From NCBI GenBank assembly GCA_019894765.1, contig JAGXNT010000089.1:1-8233 (forward strand): a DNA stretch of 8,233 nucleotides, written 5' to 3'. The position numbers and the translations under genes were made by a program. Below, in pieces: positions 6,846 to 8,233 of the stretch. This DNA comes from Candidatus Heimdallarchaeota archaeon (GTDB lineage: Archaea > Asgardarchaeota > Heimdallarchaeia > JABLTI01). Numbering within the stretch: the first letter of the stretch is position 1; each line of letters opens with the position of its first letter. The notes below the pieces were generated by a model. The model was given only the letters and a program-made list of their open reading frames with translations. It had not been told where the DNA came from and did no database searches.

Positions 6846-6882
6846 CCCAATTACAGTATTAATTAGAACAGTATTGTTTATT

Positions 6883-6889
6883 GGTGATC
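6883..6889 (+). promoter_or_regulatory. Strong ribosome binding site GGTGATC that fixes the hydrolase start
   Basis: GGTGATC is a seven-base match to the extended Shine-Dalgarno sequence and lies six bases before the ATG at 6896. It also overlaps the in-frame TTG at 6881, which shows that the TTG is not the start. Confidence 0.8.
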
Positions 6890-6895
6890 AAGAAA

Positions 6896-8041
6896 ATGTC
6901 AGATAAGATAGATGAGCAAATACAGAAGATACTTGACAATGTCGTAGCAGTCAAGTTTGAAGGTAGAGCAATTCCTGTTTGGGAAGAAAAAGAAGCATTA
7001 AGTGAGTTAATGAAACAATTTAATGTGCCCGGAATGGGAATTGTGTTGATAGATAATTTTGAAATCAAATGGTCAAAATTCATTGGTGTACAAGATTTAA
7101 ATTCGAAAATCGATGTAAATTCGCAAACGCTTTTCGAAGCAGCATCAACAACTAAAACACTAGTTACAGTTGCTGCTCTACATTTTGTGGAAAAAGGATT
7201 ACTAGATCTAGATACAGATGTCAATGACTACTTGAAGGACTGGAAGATTCCTGAAAGTGAATTTACTAAAACTGAGAAAATAACACTTAGGAGATTATTA
7301 ACACACAAAGCAGGGATTAATCGTCCAGATAGTATGTATAGTGAAGAAGAAGGGTCAACATCGACATTACTAGATGTATTAAATGGGCAAGCTCCTGCCT
7401 TGAATGATCCTGTAGTTGTTGAATTTGAACCAGGTTCAAAGCATCAGTACTCCAATATAGGTTATGATATTATTCAGAAATTGCTTGAAGATGTAATAGG
7501 AAAACCATTGAATCAACTAATGAAAGAAACTATCTTTGATCCTTTAGAAATGGGTACTAGCACATTAGAAGGCCTCTTACCAGATGAGCTAAATAAAAGA
7601 GCGATTTTACATCACACTGCAGAAGGGGAAGTAAAAGGGAAAGGATTACATTCATCTGCTTACGCACATGGCAATCTAAGTTGTAGTCCTGTTGATTTAG
7701 CAAAATTTGCTATTGAAGTCATGAAGGCCTATCAAGGAAAATCAGAGAAGATAATATCACAAGAAATGGCTAAGAGTATGCTTACTTCATACAAATCATT
7801 TGGTCCAACAGAATTAATGGGACTATCAGATCAAGCAATTGGATTCTTCCTAATGAAGAATGACAAGAACACATTCTTTATACTCCCAGGTGGGAACGCT
7901 CCAGGAGCAAATTGTATGTTTCTAGGGTCAGCATTAACCGGTCAAGGAGCAGTTATTATGACAAATGCTGCCATGGGTGAATTATTGAATATACGATTAA
8001 CATACACTTTATCTAAAGAGTATGATTGGAATTTTGGTTAG
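6896..8041 (+). CDS. Serine hydrolase of the class C beta-lactamase / family VIII esterase fold
   Basis: The 381-residue product belongs to the beta-lactamase/transpeptidase-like superfamily (Pfam Beta-lactamase type), which includes esterases, D-aminopeptidases and peptidases. The nucleophile motif S84-T-T-K87 sits in FEAASTTKTLVTVAALHFVEKG, the second motif Y185-S-N187 in KHQYSNIGYDII, and the family landmarks LLTHKAGI (134-141) and HGNLSCSPVDLAKF (258-271) are in order. The third motif, normally H-x-G or K-T-G, reads P331-G-G in LPGGNAPGANC, so the usual basic or His residue is replaced by Pro. No signal peptide is present (MSDKIDEQIQKIL is polar), so it acts in the cytosol, unlike penicillin-binding proteins or secreted beta-lactamases. 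Peptide, ester or lactone substrates are all possible; antibiotic hydrolysis is not indicated. Its own gap and T-rich flanks suggest a single-gene unit. Confidence 0.88.
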   Translation: MSDKIDEQIQKILDNVVAVKFEGRAIPVWEEKEALSELMKQFNVPGMGIVLIDNFEIKWSKFIGVQDLNSKIDVNSQTLFEAASTTKTLVTVAALHFVEKGLLDLDTDVNDYLKDWKIPESEFTKTEKITLRRLLTHKAGINRPDSMYSEEEGSTSTLLDVLNGQAPALNDPVVVEFEPGSKHQYSNIGYDIIQKLLEDVIGKPLNQLMKETIFDPLEMGTSTLEGLLPDELNKRAILHHTAEGEVKGKGLHSSAYAHGNLSCSPVDLAKFAIEVMKAYQGKSEKIISQEMAKSMLTSYKSFGPTELMGLSDQAIGFFLMKNDKNTFFILPGGNAPGANCMFLGSALTGQGAVIMTNAAMGELLNIRLTYTLSKEYDWNFG

Positions 8042-8060
8042 TTTATTCTGAAACTAATCA

Positions 8061-8079
8061 TTTTTTCTTTTTCTTTCTT
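8061..8079 (+). terminator. Oligo-T transcription stop after the hydrolase gene
   Basis: TTTTTTCTTTTTCTTTCTT, 16 T in 19 bases, begins 20 bases past the stop codon. A pure pyrimidine run without a GC-rich hairpin is the typical intrinsic terminator of archaea. Confidence 0.55.
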
Positions 8080-8099
8080 AGAAAATTAACAGCAAGTAA

Positions 8100-8139
8100 A
8101 TAATAATTCTTTGAGTATACGTACTTGAGGAATTATTAT
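8100..8139 (+). promoter_or_regulatory. 18-pair hairpin with UACG loop covering the RBS and start of the next gene
   Basis: The left arm (8100-8117, ATAATAATTCTTTGAGTA) and right arm (8122-8139, TACTTGAGGAATTATTAT) pair over 18 positions around the loop TACG. Fifteen are Watson-Crick pairs and all three others are G-U pairs in the plus-strand RNA. The right arm contains the ribosome binding site GAGG (8127-8130), seven bases before the ATG, and the first two bases of the ATG itself. In the RNA this would block initiation, as in a thermosensor or protein-opened switch. As DNA it is an imperfect palindrome that a regulator could bind. No known family is recognised. Confidence 0.6.
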
Positions 8140-8233
8140 GGAAATATTTGATGCTCCTATATTACATAAAGTATTAGTTCGTGGTCCTCGAGAAAAAGTC
8201 TATGATGCGATGACTACAGCAGAAGGATTAGAC
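8138..8233 (+). CDS. SRPBCC / AHSA1-like protein, N-terminal 32 residues only
   Basis: The ATG at 8138 follows GAGG by seven bases and the frame is open to the right edge. The visible residues, MEIFDAPILHKVLVRGPREK followed by VYDAMTTAEGLD, match the opening of the AHSA1/START-like family, in which a beta strand with a V-x-A/G-P-x-E-x-V-[YW]-x-A-[LM]-T-x-x-E pattern leads into the first helix, usually followed by LxxWF. These proteins form a helix-grip fold with a ligand pocket, often of unknown substrate. The C-terminal part cannot be judged. Its ribosome binding site is buried in a strong hairpin, so translation is probably controlled. Confidence 0.7.
   Translation, partial: MEIFDAPILHKVLVRGPREKVYDAMTTAEGLD

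Noticed and set aside
6881..6895. TTG at 6881 as the hydrolase start
   Set aside because: The TTG lies within TTGGTGATC, whose GGTGATC is an optimal ribosome binding site for the ATG at 6896.
6859..7224. Minus-strand open frame of 121 codons overlapping the hydrolase start
   Set aside because: It overlaps the hydrolase's N-terminal half, including its ribosome binding site and the S-x-x-K motif, and has no coherent protein features.
6896..8041. Antibiotic-resistance beta-lactamase
   Set aside because: No signal peptide, no K-T-G motif and no resistance context; the fold is shared by many housekeeping hydrolases.
8100..8139. Hairpin as the terminator of the hydrolase gene
   Set aside because: It overlaps the next start codon, is not followed by a T run, and a good T-tract already lies upstream at 8061-8079.

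Overview
The window is AT-rich (roughly one third G+C by eye) and gene-dense. I read it as part of a chromosome, most likely from an archaeon. The reasons are a TATA-like box with a purine-rich BRE-like flank (minus strand, about 236-249), plain oligo-T runs after genes instead of GC-rich hairpin plus T-tract terminators, and a toroid protein with AbrB-like repeats of a kind I associate with archaeal genomes. A low-GC Asgard lineage carrying bacterial-type mutS/mutL would fit, but this is inference from style and not a proven placement. Ribosome binding sites of the GGTGA/GAGG type are clear at three genes, so leadered translation with a conventional anti-Shine-Dalgarno is in use.

Layout. Positions 1-141 (minus) hold the first 47 codons of a secreted or membrane-anchored protein that runs off the left edge. 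Positions 142-420 are non-coding and contain its likely promoter, a leader with overlapping inverted repeats, and a cluster of small stem-loops just after mutL. Positions 421-5016 (minus) are a mutS-mutL operon with a 15-base gap. Positions 5017-5220 are a divergent intergenic region with palindromes around the mutS start. Positions 5221-6786 (plus) encode an unrecognised 521-residue protein that I read as two AbrB-like beta-hairpin repeats joined to an alpha/alpha-toroid (prenyltransferase/squalene-cyclase-like) domain. Positions 6896-8041 (plus) encode a cytosolic serine hydrolase of the class C beta-lactamase/esterase fold. Positions 8138-8233 (plus) begin an SRPBCC/AHSA1-like protein that runs off the right edge.

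How the genes work together. MutS (mismatch recognition and clamp-loading ATPase) and MutL (GHKL ATPase with a complete endonuclease motif) form a methyl-independent mismatch repair pair of the MutH-less type. Both proteins carry motifs resembling sliding-clamp-binding peptides. The three plus-strand genes are separated by gaps of about 100 bases with T-rich tracts, so they look like separate transcription units and not one pathway.

The best leads for something undescribed are (1) the AbrB-like/toroid fusion protein with a cluster of Cys and His residues, and (2) an 18-pair hairpin with a UACG loop (8100-8139) that buries the ribosome binding site and the first two bases of the start codon of the last gene, and so looks like a translational switch or a protein-binding palindrome.
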